The position numbers were made by a program, and so were the translations under genes. A DNA stretch of 36,574 nucleotides, taken from positions 1-36,574 of the IMG/VR virus record IMGVR_UViG_3300034018_002633; one strand, 5' to 3'. The notes under the pieces were generated by a model, which had not been told where the DNA came from, did no database searches, and worked only from the letters and a program-made list of their open reading frames with translations. Positions 15,538 to 22,240 of this stretch are shown in pieces. Numbering within the stretch: the stretch's first letter is position 1; each line of letters begins with the position of its first letter. Source of the stretch: a virus.

Positions 15538-16505
15538 AATTAAGAGAAAACGTTCTTTGAATTTAAGATATTATCCGTTCAGGAAACACAAAAGTGTCGG
15601 TGATATTATCCACCGAGTAAATGGCAGAAAGTCCGCAGCTTGAGTGTAACTGATAAAGATATTGGCGGTCTATAGTCAATAAATAAACCACGAAAGTGGT
15701 ATAAAGTGAACCATTTGGTTAAGTGGTTTGCGGCTTTCGCAAGAGAGCTCGAGTAGACAAGCGAGATATCGTTGGACCTTGAGTACCGAGGGTGACACTG
15801 TAGGGAAACTGGTTTGATGACCAAGCGATGTGGGTCGTTTGGTTGAGATGGGAACATCAATAAGAATAACTCGTAGAATTATTACAAGACATATGGTCAT
15901 CCAACCATACAATTGTGTTATTCATTACAAAAGTGGGTTTAAAACCGAAAGGTAAGAGTTCGTACAGGTGGTGCTGTTGTCTCCTTCTTAACTTCTCTAC
16001 CAAGGGAACTGAGATGAAACAAACTTGAAGTATCGAAATGGGGACATTTCAGAGAGTAGTTAAGTATCATGTTGTTCAAAAGATAGCATGGCTTGGTCGG
16101 CGAACCGCTACTTTCATCATCCACAACCGCAAAACTTTGACTTTTAAAGTGTCAATACTTATAAACGAAAAGGAAAAGCGTTCGCCAGTCGTAGTTGACA
16201 GGTCACTACATAGTCATGAGATGTTCATGGCCGTAAAGGGTCCCAAGCCCAATACGATTGTTGTGAAAGTTCTCTAAGTCCGCAAGACTTAATCAGGGTG
16301 GCAACCTTGAAGAGCAACGAATAATAACAGAGTAGATTACGACTTAAGGATTGGTTAATCTAATTGACCGTGACTGAGAGGTACTTCTCAAAAGGAAGTG
16401 GAAATCGGAGGAAAAAATAATCTCCTGTAAAGTCTCTCACAAGAAGGTGTATTCTCAACCTGAAGCCAAGAACCCCGACAAGAAATTGTTCGGGGTTTTT
16501 TGTTT
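15538..16505 (+). ncRNA. Large structured non-coding RNA candidate, about 0.95 kb, family unidentified
   Basis: A dedicated promoter and a strong terminator bracket about 950 bases without a convincing protein. Local hairpins are dense: CGGTG/CACCG (15598-15615), ACCAC-GAAA-GTGGT, the 9-bp ACCAAGCGA/TCGTTTGGT (15820-15843), GATG-GGAA-CATC, TATGGT/ACCATA (15893-15910), AAGTC/GACTT, AGGGT/ACCTT, AGATTA/TAATCT competing with GGTTAA/TTGACC, GGAG/CTCC, and a GAGAG/CTCTC closing stem near the 3' end. TTCAGG (15578) can pair with CCTGAA (16459), joining both ends. Size, phage origin and tRNA adjacency fit the giant ornate RNAs GOLLD and ROOL. AGAAAGTCCG and GGTAAGAG recall RNase P RNA but are not in a convincing P4 context. 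No tmRNA tag or T-arm is visible. A family assignment needs covariance models. Confidence 0.6.
16471..16505 (+). terminator. Rho-independent terminator of the large RNA
   Basis: AACCCCGA and TCGGGGTT arms, extended by CAA/TTG around a GAAA loop, then a T-run. The T-run doubles as the -33 region of the smpB promoter. Confidence 0.93.
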
Positions 16506-16530
16506 TATATCATTTTTTGTATTATCTTTG
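16499..16530 (+). promoter_or_regulatory. Host-type promoter for smpB
   Basis: TTTG (16499-16502) within the terminator T-tract, 20 bases, TATCTTTG (16523-16530). The smpB ATG is 5 bases downstream, so the transcript would be leaderless or nearly so. Confidence 0.75.
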
Positions 16531-16535
16531 TTCCC

Positions 16536-16961
16536 ATGAAAGAGGGAGTCAACATAGTGAACAGAAGGGCGAAGCATGAATACGAGTTCTTGGACACGTA
16601 TCAAGCGGGTATGGTCTTGACTGGTGTTGAGGTTAAATTCATTCGTGACGGTAAGTTATCTTTTGTTGATTCTTATTGTATGTTCCATGGTGGGGAGTTG
16701 TTTATGAAAAACGTATCCATCTCTGGTATTGGTACAGACAACATTAAAAGAGACCGTAAGTTATTACTCAGAAAACGTGAGTTGGTTAAACTTCAAAAGA
16801 GTTTGGACAAAGGTTTGAGTATCATCCCTTACCGTATTTACCAAAAGAAAAACACCCTCAAGGTTGATATCGTTCTTGCTCGTGGTAAGAAATTACATGA
16901 CAAGAGGCAGACCTTGAAAGAAAAGGATATTCAAAAAGAAATAAGTAGAACATTAAAATAA
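16536..16961 (+). CDS. smpB: SmpB, tmRNA-binding protein
   Basis: 141 residues covering the whole SmpB fold: VNIVNRRAKHEYEFLDTYQAG, VLTGVEVKFIRDGK (the GTEVK-type tmRNA-binding loop, with Val for Thr), RKLLLRKRELVKL, LARGKKLHDKR and the basic helical tail KEKDIQKEISRTLK that occupies the mRNA channel. SmpB brings tmRNA to ribosomes stalled on broken messages. ATG 16536 is preferred over GTG 16557 because Bacteroidetes SmpB proteins have the same short N-terminus before the N-I/V-x-N-K/R-R-A segment. GTG 16557 has a GAGGGAG run upstream, so it stays possible. It follows the large RNA's terminator and precedes the second WCTA gene by 5 bases. No tmRNA gene is recognisable in the window, so it would use host tmRNA or one elsewhere in the phage. 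Confidence 0.95.
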   Translation: MKEGVNIVNRRAKHEYEFLDTYQAGMVLTGVEVKFIRDGKLSFVDSYCMFHGGELFMKNVSISGIGTDNIKRDRKLLLRKRELVKLQKSLDKGLSIIPYRIYQKKNTLKVDIVLARGKKLHDKRQTLKEKDIQKEISRTLK

Positions 16962-16966
16962 AGATT

Positions 16967-17842
16967 ATGTCAAAAGTAGATGAACTAAGAACAAAATTCC
17001 CTCAAGTAACTAACGGAACATTCATCAAAATGGTTCAGTTTGATTTTACAGGTACTCACAAATATTTGGAGTATATGTTAAAAAATTGGGTATACGAACG
17101 CACTCAACGTGGTATGAATTATACTCTTAATCGACTTATGGAGGAGGTCAAAAAATTTGATGAGTTACTACCATATCACACAAATAAAGACATTTATTCA
17201 GTGGACTTTGAACATTATCGTAAATTGATTCAAATGAACGAGAAGGCTCAAACTGTGAAAGATGACAAAACGTTTGTTAAGGCAGAACATGTTGACGTAC
17301 TTTACGAAGATGATAATGTCATTATGGTTTCACCTAAGACTCATAGAGGTTCTTTAAAATATGGAGCTGGTACCACATGGTGTACCGCATCTAAAAGTAA
17401 TCCTGATACGTTCAAGAGATATTCCAAAAACGGATGTTTGGTATATCTGGTGGATAAGACAGAATCGACGAAAAGGAATTATCAAAAAATTGCGTTTTAT
17501 AATAACACTGGAAAAAGTTTATCAGGTGAAATTGAAATCTACACTCAAAATGATAATCAGACTAGTGAGACAAGTTTAGTTAATAATGGTTGGAAGCCTG
17601 AGAAATTAGCAGAATTGATGTTAAGATATCGTGCTTATCATGTAGATAAGGAAGCAGTCAAAAGAGCAAAGAGTAAAGTTGAATCTCTTATTGAAGCTAT
17701 GAAGAACCTTGACCTTGACGAACTTTATACGAATTTAAAATATCTTGAAAACCGAGGTGAGAATGAGTTCAAAGATGTTAAAAATGTTGTAAACGCTTTT
17801 GTTAGTACGGTTGAAAAAAGTTTGGAGAAATACAAAGTTTGA
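16967..17842 (+). CDS. WCTA-domain protein, short paralogue, 291 aa
   Basis: Residues 112-165 carry the same signature as the 585-aa protein at 6366: VIMVSPKTH, LKYGAGTTWCTA (130-141), FKRYSKNGCLVYLVDK, then a Q-K-I-A-F strand and a later LVNNGW motif also present in the paralogue (ATVNNGW). The N-terminal 110 residues are helical; the C-terminal 80 are a Lys/Glu coiled coil. There is no signal peptide. Function unknown. It directly follows smpB and is probably translated from the same message, which hints at a role linked to RNA or translation, but this rests on position only. Confidence 0.85.
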   Translation: MSKVDELRTKFPQVTNGTFIKMVQFDFTGTHKYLEYMLKNWVYERTQRGMNYTLNRLMEEVKKFDELLPYHTNKDIYSVDFEHYRKLIQMNEKAQTVKDDKTFVKAEHVDVLYEDDNVIMVSPKTHRGSLKYGAGTTWCTASKSNPDTFKRYSKNGCLVYLVDKTESTKRNYQKIAFYNNTGKSLSGEIEIYTQNDNQTSETSLVNNGWKPEKLAELMLRYRAYHVDKEAVKRAKSKVESLIEAMKNLDLDELYTNLKYLENRGENEFKDVKNVVNAFVSTVEKSLEKYKV

Positions 17843-17875
17843 TTTGGTAGTTACGAATTAATCACTATCTTTGTA
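17831..17875 (+). promoter_or_regulatory. Host-type promoter before the 93-aa gene, with inverted repeat
   Basis: TTTG (17843-17846), 19 bases, TATCTTTG (17866-17873). Arms TACAAAG (17831-17837) and CTTTGTA (17869-17875) are perfect inverted repeats. The ATG is 19 bases downstream. Confidence 0.72.
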
Positions 17876-17892
17876 ATCTAAATCGAAGGGAT

Positions 17893-18174
17893 ATGAACAC
17901 AACATCGCACAACATCAAGATTCAACACGAAACATTCGGAGTATTGTTAGACGAGACATTCGTTAACCCAACTCAGTTCAAATTGTTTTTGAAAATGGTT
18001 CACGGTTGTATTGAGTTGAAGAATGATTTGACTTTCTTCAATGGTGTGGAGTTCTTTGTTCATATCCCATACAAACACTTGGTGAATTCAATCATCACAA
18101 CTAACGTAGATTTATACACCTTGGCTGACCACTTGGTTGCCAAATCAAAAATGGAGGCAATAGAAACAAAATGA
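17893..18174 (+). CDS. Hypothetical protein, 93 aa
   Basis: Not recognised. A soluble alpha/beta protein with no Cys-rich or catalytic motif: strand-like starts (NIKIQHETFGVLLDETF), a central helix (PTQFKLFLKMVHGCIEL), a beta hairpin (LTFFNGVEFFVHIPY) and a C-terminal helix. It has a clear promoter of its own and a purine-rich AAGGG before the ATG, and it shares an ATGA overlap with the next gene, so it leads a three-gene operon ending at 18742. Codon use shows C-ending and G-ending codons as in the other promoter-proximal genes at 20817 and 23212, perhaps a highly expressed early set. Confidence 0.75.
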   Translation: MNTTSHNIKIQHETFGVLLDETFVNPTQFKLFLKMVHGCIELKNDLTFFNGVEFFVHIPYKHLVNSIITTNVDLYTLADHLVAKSKMEAIETK

Positions 18175-18431
18175 GTAGACTTTTAAGTGGTTTAGTAAAG
18201 GCCGCACTCGGAGTTGGTGTGGTATACGCAGCGTACAAAATTGGTGAGGATAGAGGTAAGAAAGGGAAAGAAGAAGAACTTGCCGCAGCAAAGAGTGAGT
18301 TGGAAATGGAAATTGAATTCGTTGAGGAATTGATTAGAGATTACGAGGTCATGCCAAATAAGACTCAAAAAGAGTGGGATAAAAAACAATTTTTGGAAAT
18401 CAAATTAGAACAATTGAAACGAAAGTTATGA
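18171..18431 (+). CDS. Membrane-anchored coiled-coil protein, 86 aa
   Basis: A hydrophobic N-terminal segment (residues 4-22, LLSGLVKAALGVGVVYAAY) followed by a basic stretch (GEDRGKKGKEEE) and a long Glu/Lys coiled coil to the C-terminus. By the positive-inside rule the coiled coil should be cytoplasmic. Phages often carry such small inner-membrane proteins with unknown jobs, for example superinfection exclusion or lysis control; nothing here selects one. It overlaps both neighbours by 4 bases. Confidence 0.72.
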   Translation: MSRLLSGLVKAALGVGVVYAAYKIGEDRGKKGKEEELAAAKSELEMEIEFVEELIRDYEVMPNKTQKEWDKKQFLEIKLEQLKRKL

Positions 18432-18742
18432 TAACAATTAAAGATATTAAGAAATGGGCTAAACCACATCCCGCTACTGCATTCCGTAGTGGTAATGGTA
18501 AACAAGCTCGTTTCGGTAATGGTAAAGTTGAGTTCTCAATTGTTGGTGGGGATATTGGATTGTATGGTGACTTTGAAAGCACCTTTGAGGTTGCAATATT
18601 CGATATGGAGTCTAGAAGTTTTATTACTCGATTTTTTTATCCTGAAACTAGTGATGATGTAATTTCTTACATGAGTTCAGATGAAGTTGAAAAACTTGTA
18701 AACTCTGTGGTTAAACGAGAAGACCTAAGTATTGAGGTATAG
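18428..18742 (+). CDS. Hypothetical protein, 104 aa
   Basis: Not recognised. Starts with a short helix (MITIKDIKKWAK), then a Gly-rich beta region (FRSGNGKQARFGNGKVEFSIVGGDIGLYGDF) and a strand-rich middle (TFEVAIFDM...FITRFFYP), ending in a helical acidic tail. Last in the operon begun at 17893; two hairpins and a terminator follow. No signal peptide, membrane segment or metal motif. Confidence 0.72.
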   Translation: MITIKDIKKWAKPHPATAFRSGNGKQARFGNGKVEFSIVGGDIGLYGDFESTFEVAIFDMESRSFITRFFYPETSDDVISYMSSDEVEKLVNSVVKREDLSIEV

Positions 18743-18744
18743 TT

Positions 18745-18827
18745 TCCTTGTTTAGAAAAACAAGGTGGTGGAAGTCTGACATATCCTGTCGGTCCCAAAA
18801 AGAGAGGCTTCGGTCTCTCTTTTTTTA
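18745..18827 (+). terminator. Two-hairpin 3' end with Rho-independent terminator
   Basis: CCTTGTTT-AGAA-AAACAAGG is an 8-bp hairpin right after the stop. The true terminator is AGAGAGGC-TTCG-GTCTCTCT (18801-18820) followed by T residues. A small GACA/TGTC stem lies between. The first hairpin may protect the message 3' end. Confidence 0.85.
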
Positions 18828-19331
18828 TTGTTGTGCGTCGAAGTGTATCATAAACTCTGTTTGTTTGTATACTTCGTATTTTACATCATCTTGAATTGAA
18901 TCTATTAGTTCATCCCATTCACCAATTTCGCCTAAACCTACTTCTTCATATGCGTCTTCAAGAGTAACATGCTCATCATCCTCACCCCAAACTAATCGAC
19001 TATCACCCCAGCTATAATTTACCCAAACGTGGAATGGAAATTCTCCATCTTCATTATTTTGAATTATATCAATCGAATGTATTATCAGGTGAACATAATC
19101 ACCATTATCAGAATCCAACATTACTTTATAACCTGGACTTGACATTAAACCTAATTTGTAAAAAGTTCTCTGAACAAAATCTGCGGTACCAACTACTCCC
19201 AAGTTAGCCAACAAATCATTTTGAAATTCGTTAGGACTATAACTAACATATGTTGAAACTTGTAATAGGTTTTCAGTTTGATTTGGGTAATCAATCTTGT
19301 TAAGATATTTTAGATAAGATTTAAAGTTCAT
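18825..19331 (-). CDS. Hypothetical acidic protein, 168 aa
   Basis: Not recognised. Acidic, with a helical N-terminus (MNFKSYLKYLNKIDYPNQ), a middle that is beta-rich (YVHLIIHSIDII, FHVWVNYSWGD) and a Glu-rich C-terminal helix. I used the ATG at 19331, one base beyond the stop of the upstream gene, rather than the earlier in-frame ATG inside that gene. The spacing indicates coupled translation with the zinc-finger protein. Third gene of the minus-strand operon 20525-18825, convergent on the terminator at 18827. Confidence 0.7.
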   Translation of the reverse strand: MNFKSYLKYLNKIDYPNQTENLLQVSTYVSYSPNEFQNDLLANLGVVGTADFVQRTFYKLGLMSSPGYKVMLDSDNGDYVHLIIHSIDIIQNNEDGEFPFHVWVNYSWGDSRLVWGEDDEHVTLEDAYEEVGLGEIGEWDELIDSIQDDVKYEVYKQTEFMIHFDAQQ

Positions 19332-19332
19332 A

Positions 19333-20118
19333 TTATAATCTATATATATCAAATGATTGGCTATCATCCCAATGAATGATTAGGTTATTATTTGCCATCA
19401 ATAATCTTGGCTCATCTTCGTAGGTGATACAATACATTTCATTTATGTCAACAAAACTTCTTAATTCGGATTCGTCTCCCTGATAAAATAATGTAAGATA
19501 GTTGTCACCACGTAAACGGTCAAAATCGTATTCGGACATTGCAGGTTCTTTTGTACCTGATTCTAATTCACAAGCACTTTTAATCTCTTCACTCCAAGTA
19601 CATATATAATAATGTTCGAAGTTGAATCTATCGGTTTCAACTTCTCCTGTACCAGAACATTCATCACATCTTATATCACCATCACCACCACATTGGTCAC
19701 AATATACATCACCGTTACCTTGACAGTCATTACATGGTTCATCCTCTGATTCATAACCAGTTCCGTCACATGTGGGACATTCTACTCTACCATTATAATC
19801 ACAATTATCACAACTTACCGTGGCAGAACCTTCACATGCAGGACATTCCTCATCTGCGTAATTACCACTGGTTGTGAATAGTGATGCGAATGAGAGATTA
19901 TTGATTATTTTATCTCCTAATGCGAAACTACCTGTATCTTTAAGTGAGTAAATGTAGAAAACTAATTTGATGATATTTTCAGGACCTAAATTACGGAAGT
20001 AGTCCGATTGGCTACTATACACTACTGAAAACGCGTCATATACATCTTGAGGGTCTCTTAGGTCTTCAGGTAATAACTCTGATACGCTATTGGCTAATCT
20101 TTTTAATTTATCGTTCAT
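19333..20118 (-). CDS. DnaJ-type zinc-finger protein without J-domain, 261 aa
   Basis: Residues 92-160 contain six CxxC pairs (92/95, 103/106, 114/117, 129/132, 140/143, 151/154), several followed by xGxG as in the Cys-rich domain of DnaJ/Hsp40 (CPTCDGTG, CDECSGTG). There is no J-domain, so it cannot recruit DnaK in the usual way; the domain could bind unfolded protein or act as a structural zinc module. The N-terminal 90 residues are helical and the C-terminal 100 acidic. Six pairs, rather than the four of DnaJ, suggest one extra repeat unit. Flanked by two hypotheticals in one minus-strand operon with 1-2 base junctions. Role inferred only from the domain: fibre or virion assembly, or takeover of a host chaperone. 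Confidence 0.8.
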   Translation of the reverse strand: MNDKLKRLANSVSELLPEDLRDPQDVYDAFSVVYSSQSDYFRNLGPENIIKLVFYIYSLKDTGSFALGDKIINNLSFASLFTTSGNYADEECPACEGSATVSCDNCDYNGRVECPTCDGTGYESEDEPCNDCQGNGDVYCDQCGGDGDIRCDECSGTGEVETDRFNFEHYYICTWSEEIKSACELESGTKEPAMSEYDFDRLRGDNYLTLFYQGDESELRSFVDINEMYCITYEDEPRLLMANNNLIIHWDDSQSFDIYRL

Positions 20119-20525
20119 TATTCTGGAATTGTAATAAAAGTTGCTAATCTGAAAGTGTGAGTTTCCTCGTATTTATAGTCAATTCCAACAATCATTGGTT
20201 CTGAAACGTAAGATTTTGAAGAATCACTAATAATTTTATATTCTCGTGTTGGGGTATATTTTGATAATGCTGATACAAAATTATCGCACATAATTTTTAA
20301 ATCACGACTGAATAAATATGCCTCATCACCATCAAGTCTCCCGTCGTATTCAAAATCCACTTGAACAACCGCTCTTTCAAGAACCCACTCACCAGATTCA
20401 AGTTGGTCTTCTTCAAAATCAATATCAATATCGAATACTTGAAATTTCCTTTGGGATAATTCCATCTTGTATAGATAATTTAGTTTATCTACAAGTACCT
20501 TCTTTTTGGTTTTATCATCACTCAT
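20118..20525 (-). CDS. Hypothetical protein, 135 aa
   Basis: Not recognised. A short Lys-rich start (SDDKTKKKVLVDKL), then alternating strands with acidic loops (FQVFDIDIDFEED, RAVVQVDFEYDGRLDGDEAYLF, MIVGIDYKYEETHTFRLATFITI) that look like a beta-sandwich. First gene of the minus-strand operon; a TATTTATA element is 3 bases before the ATG. Its stop overlaps the start of the zinc-finger gene by one base. Confidence 0.7.
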   Translation of the reverse strand: MSDDKTKKKVLVDKLNYLYKMELSQRKFQVFDIDIDFEEDQLESGEWVLERAVVQVDFEYDGRLDGDEAYLFSRDLKIMCDNFVSALSKYTPTREYKIISDSSKSYVSEPMIVGIDYKYEETHTFRLATFITIPE

Positions 20526-20528
20526 GTC

Positions 20529-20536
20529 TATAAATA
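20529..20536 (-). promoter_or_regulatory. TATTTATA element, minus-strand member of a divergent pair
   Basis: TATTTATA on the minus strand, 3 bases before the ATG at 20525. A matching plus-strand copy is at 20564-20571, so the two divergent genes share a 64-base control region with one element each. Confidence 0.55.
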
Positions 20537-20563
20537 GATTTATTTATTAAAAATGAACCATTA

Positions 20564-20571
20564 TATTTATA
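20564..20571 (+). promoter_or_regulatory. TATTTATA element, plus-strand member of a divergent pair
   Basis: TATTTATA 18 bases before the ATG at 20590. Confidence 0.55.
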
Positions 20572-20589
20572 ATGTAAAGAAATAACGAT

Positions 20590-20763
20590 ATGGGACAATA
20601 CTTAATCATTACCGAAGAAGAAATTAAAAACACCCCAAACGATTTCGAGTTGGGTAAACTTGTTAGAATGAAATACATTCAAGCCAATAAAGTAAAAGAG
20701 GAATGCCCAATATGTGGGGCAGAGAAAAAGTGCGGTCCTGAAAAAGAAAGTTGTGAAAAATAA
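20590..20763 (+). CDS. Small zinc-ribbon-like protein, 57 aa
   Basis: A 57-codon gene with ATG at 20590. It opens with MGQYLIITEEEIKN, which resembles the IIITEKQM and IRLTESDL openings of the 11449 and 12949 genes. The C-terminal third holds four cysteines (39, 42, 48, 55; CPICGAEKKCGPEKESC), enough for a small zinc ribbon. The TATTTATA element upstream and the terminal cysteine motif support a real gene. Function unknown. The promoter of the next gene starts immediately after its stop. Confidence 0.72.
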   Translation: MGQYLIITEEEIKNTPNDFELGKLVRMKYIQANKVKEECPICGAEKKCGPEKESCEK

Positions 20764-20804
20764 ATTTGTATAATTGAATTATTGTTGTATCTTTGTATTC
20801 ACAA
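20751..20804 (+). promoter_or_regulatory. Host-type promoter before the 156-aa gene, with inverted repeat
   Basis: TTTG (20765-20768), 19 bases, TATCTTTG (20788-20795). Arms TTGTGAA (20751-20757) and TTCACAA (20798-20804) are perfect inverted repeats. The ATG is 21 bases past the -7 box. Confidence 0.72.
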
Positions 20805-20816
20805 AACGATAAAGAT

Positions 20817-21287
20817 ATGACAAACACAACCACCAACACAATCATCAAAGTAACAGAAGGAACAATGTCAGGAGACGTATTCTACGGCTCATTCAACACC
20901 CAAATCAAGGGTAAAACTACCTCTGTAATGGTTTCTAACCATATCAAAGACCTTAATAAAGAATATGAATTCCGTATCGCAGGGAAATGTCGGGCAGGGT
21001 TCATTAATATCCACGACAAGAAAGGTACTGCTCATTCTGTAATTGCAGGGTACAAGAAAAATACTTTGGTAAACATCCAAGTTAAAGTTACTTACGACAA
21101 CGGAGTTGAATACTGGCACAATGTTTTCACTACTAAGGGAAACAAGTGGCACGGAATCGATAAAGGTTTCTTGGACGTATTGACTGTTGGAGACATGAGA
21201 AGCTCTTTCCCTGAAATGTGTGATATGAACATTTGGGAGATGATGGGAGCTAAGACTTGGGCCGACAAATCTTTCACCAAGAGTTAA
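20817..21287 (+). CDS. Hypothetical protein, 156 aa
   Basis: Not recognised. After a Thr/Asn-rich start (TNTTTNTIIKV) it is a beta-rich domain: MSGDVFYGSFN, TTSVMVSNHI, YEFRIAGKCRAGFINIHD, then VNIQVKVTYDNGVEYWHNVF. The C-terminal 40 residues are helical. No signal peptide. A monocistronic unit with its own strong promoter and terminator and many C-ending codons, so probably well expressed. ATG 20817 is used because the -7 box of the promoter lies over the earlier in-frame TTG. Confidence 0.75.
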   Translation: MTNTTTNTIIKVTEGTMSGDVFYGSFNTQIKGKTTSVMVSNHIKDLNKEYEFRIAGKCRAGFINIHDKKGTAHSVIAGYKKNTLVNIQVKVTYDNGVEYWHNVFTTKGNKWHGIDKGFLDVLTVGDMRSSFPEMCDMNIWEMMGAKTWADKSFTKS

Positions 21288-21297
21288 AATCTAAAGA

Positions 21298-21326
21298 GAC
21301 CCCTTGATTATTCAAGGGGTTTTTTA
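21298..21326 (+). terminator. Rho-independent terminator
   Basis: ACCCCTTGA-TTAT-TCAAGGGGT, a 9-bp hairpin followed by T residues. Confidence 0.93.
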
Positions 21327-21368
21327 TACCTTTAAAAAAGAAGTCTAACCATTTAAAAACAAAAAAAC

Positions 21369-21698
21369 ATGGAAAATCTAAAAGAAAAAATCGGACAGGT
21401 AATGAAACAACTTTCATTCTACACAGTAATCTCAATCAGCCTTATCGTAGGTTTCTCAATCGGATATTATTATGACTTGGTTAAGAAAAGTTTTCACAAA
21501 GAGGCCAAATTCACTTCAGTAAGAAAATCAGAAATCAAATTGGCAATTGATGAGAACAACAACTTGTTAATCATCAAAGAAAGTGATGGTTCATATACAG
21601 TGTATCAGGATTCAATTGGATATACAATCTTTGGTCTTTACGCTAAAAATATTTGGGGACAAGCATCGGCACCATCAACTCCTAAAACTGAGAAATGA
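21369..21698 (+). CDS. Membrane protein, 109 aa
   Basis: One transmembrane helix (about residues 17-35, FYTVISISLIVGFSIGYYY) after a Lys-rich amphipathic start, then a 70-residue domain with a beta-hairpin character (NNLLIIKESDGSYTVYQDSIGYTIF) that would be periplasmic if the N-terminus stays inside. The stop overlaps the lytic transglycosylase start (ATGATG), so the two are coupled. That makes a lysis-related or spanin-like accessory role reasonable, but no motif proves it. A-rich leader AAAAACAAAAAAACATG without SD. Confidence 0.75.
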   Translation: MENLKEKIGQVMKQLSFYTVISISLIVGFSIGYYYDLVKKSFHKEAKFTSVRKSEIKLAIDENNNLLIIKESDGSYTVYQDSIGYTIFGLYAKNIWGQASAPSTPKTEK

Positions 21699-22240
21699 TG
21701 TTGAAGCAAGGTCTTAAATTCTTATATGTCTTGTGCCTCATTGTGGTTGTCTTAGCCACAATGAGCCTCACAGACAAGTATGTTCGTCGAGATGAATATA
21801 AGTTAAGTGAATTGGGTGGACAACCAAATTCACCATTCTGTTTACAGATGTATACCTCAATTGAGAAATACAGTGACATGTATAAAGTTCCCAAGTATAT
21901 TGCATACAACGTGGCATATCTTGAGACACGTTATCAGGGACCGTTCCATTGGAACTATGACCACAGACAGATTTCATCGGCAGGAGCTCAGGGACCGATG
22001 CAAATCATTACAAGATGGGCTCACAGTTATGCGGAGAGAAGGGTTAGTGAAAGAGAATTACGTAATAATATTGACCTAAACGTTAGAGTCAGTATGAAGA
22101 TGTTGAGAACACGATATGATATGACTCGTGATTGGATGTTGGCTTGTGGTGGGTACAACACTGGTTCACCTGTTAGAAACTCATACGCGGTGTTCGCAGC
22201 AACTAATAAAAATTATAAAAATAACTGGATTAAGTATTGA
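21695..22240 (+). CDS. Membrane-anchored lytic transglycosylase (SLT domain)
   Basis: 181 residues. An N-terminal membrane segment or uncleaved signal anchor (7-23) places the enzyme in the periplasm. SLT motifs: catalytic Glu77 in AYLETRY, then SAGAQGPMQI (95-104, the S-x-G-A-x-G-x-M-Q motif), ERELRNNIDLNVRVSMKML, and GGYNTG (152-157, the A-Y-N-A-G equivalent). It cleaves the MurNAc-GlcNAc bond of peptidoglycan, for lysis or for DNA entry. The signal-anchor design resembles SAR-type phage endolysins. An alternative ATG at 21698 removes one residue. The stop overlaps the TTG of the next gene. Confidence 0.88.
   Translation: MMLKQGLKFLYVLCLIVVVLATMSLTDKYVRRDEYKLSELGGQPNSPFCLQMYTSIEKYSDMYKVPKYIAYNVAYLETRYQGPFHWNYDHRQISSAGAQGPMQIITRWAHSYAERRVSERELRNNIDLNVRVSMKMLRTRYDMTRDWMLACGGYNTGSPVRNSYAVFAATNKNYKNNWIKY

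Noticed and set aside
15622-15680. Group I intron core
   Set aside because: TCCGCAGC resembles element Q and TATAGTC resembles part of element S, but no matching R element, P7 pairing or flanking exon is found.
15606-16124. Minus-strand frames in the RNA region (84, 78 and 61 codons)
   Set aside because: They oppose the promoter and terminator, overlap hairpins, and give no recognisable protein features.
16038-16277. A 79-codon plus-strand frame inside the large RNA
   Set aside because: It uses CGG, CGA, CGC and AGG codons unlike neighbouring genes, has no ribosome-binding context, and lies among RNA hairpins. I cannot exclude it, since its C-terminus alternates hydrophobic and polar residues, but the RNA explanation is stronger.
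15622-16360. RNase P RNA
   Set aside because: AGAAAGTCCG and GGTAAGAG match parts of conserved regions and are in order, but the last conserved region is not convincing, the expected P4 with its bulged U cannot be formed, and the span is about twice the normal length. Kept only as an alternative for covariance-model testing.
15538-16505. Transfer-messenger RNA (tmRNA) beside smpB
   Set aside because: No GGTTCGA-type T-arm, no pairing of ends into an acceptor stem with CCA, and no tag ending in ALAA or similar. GCAGCTTGA at 15634 would give an Ala-Ala end but the preceding codons are not a credible tag.
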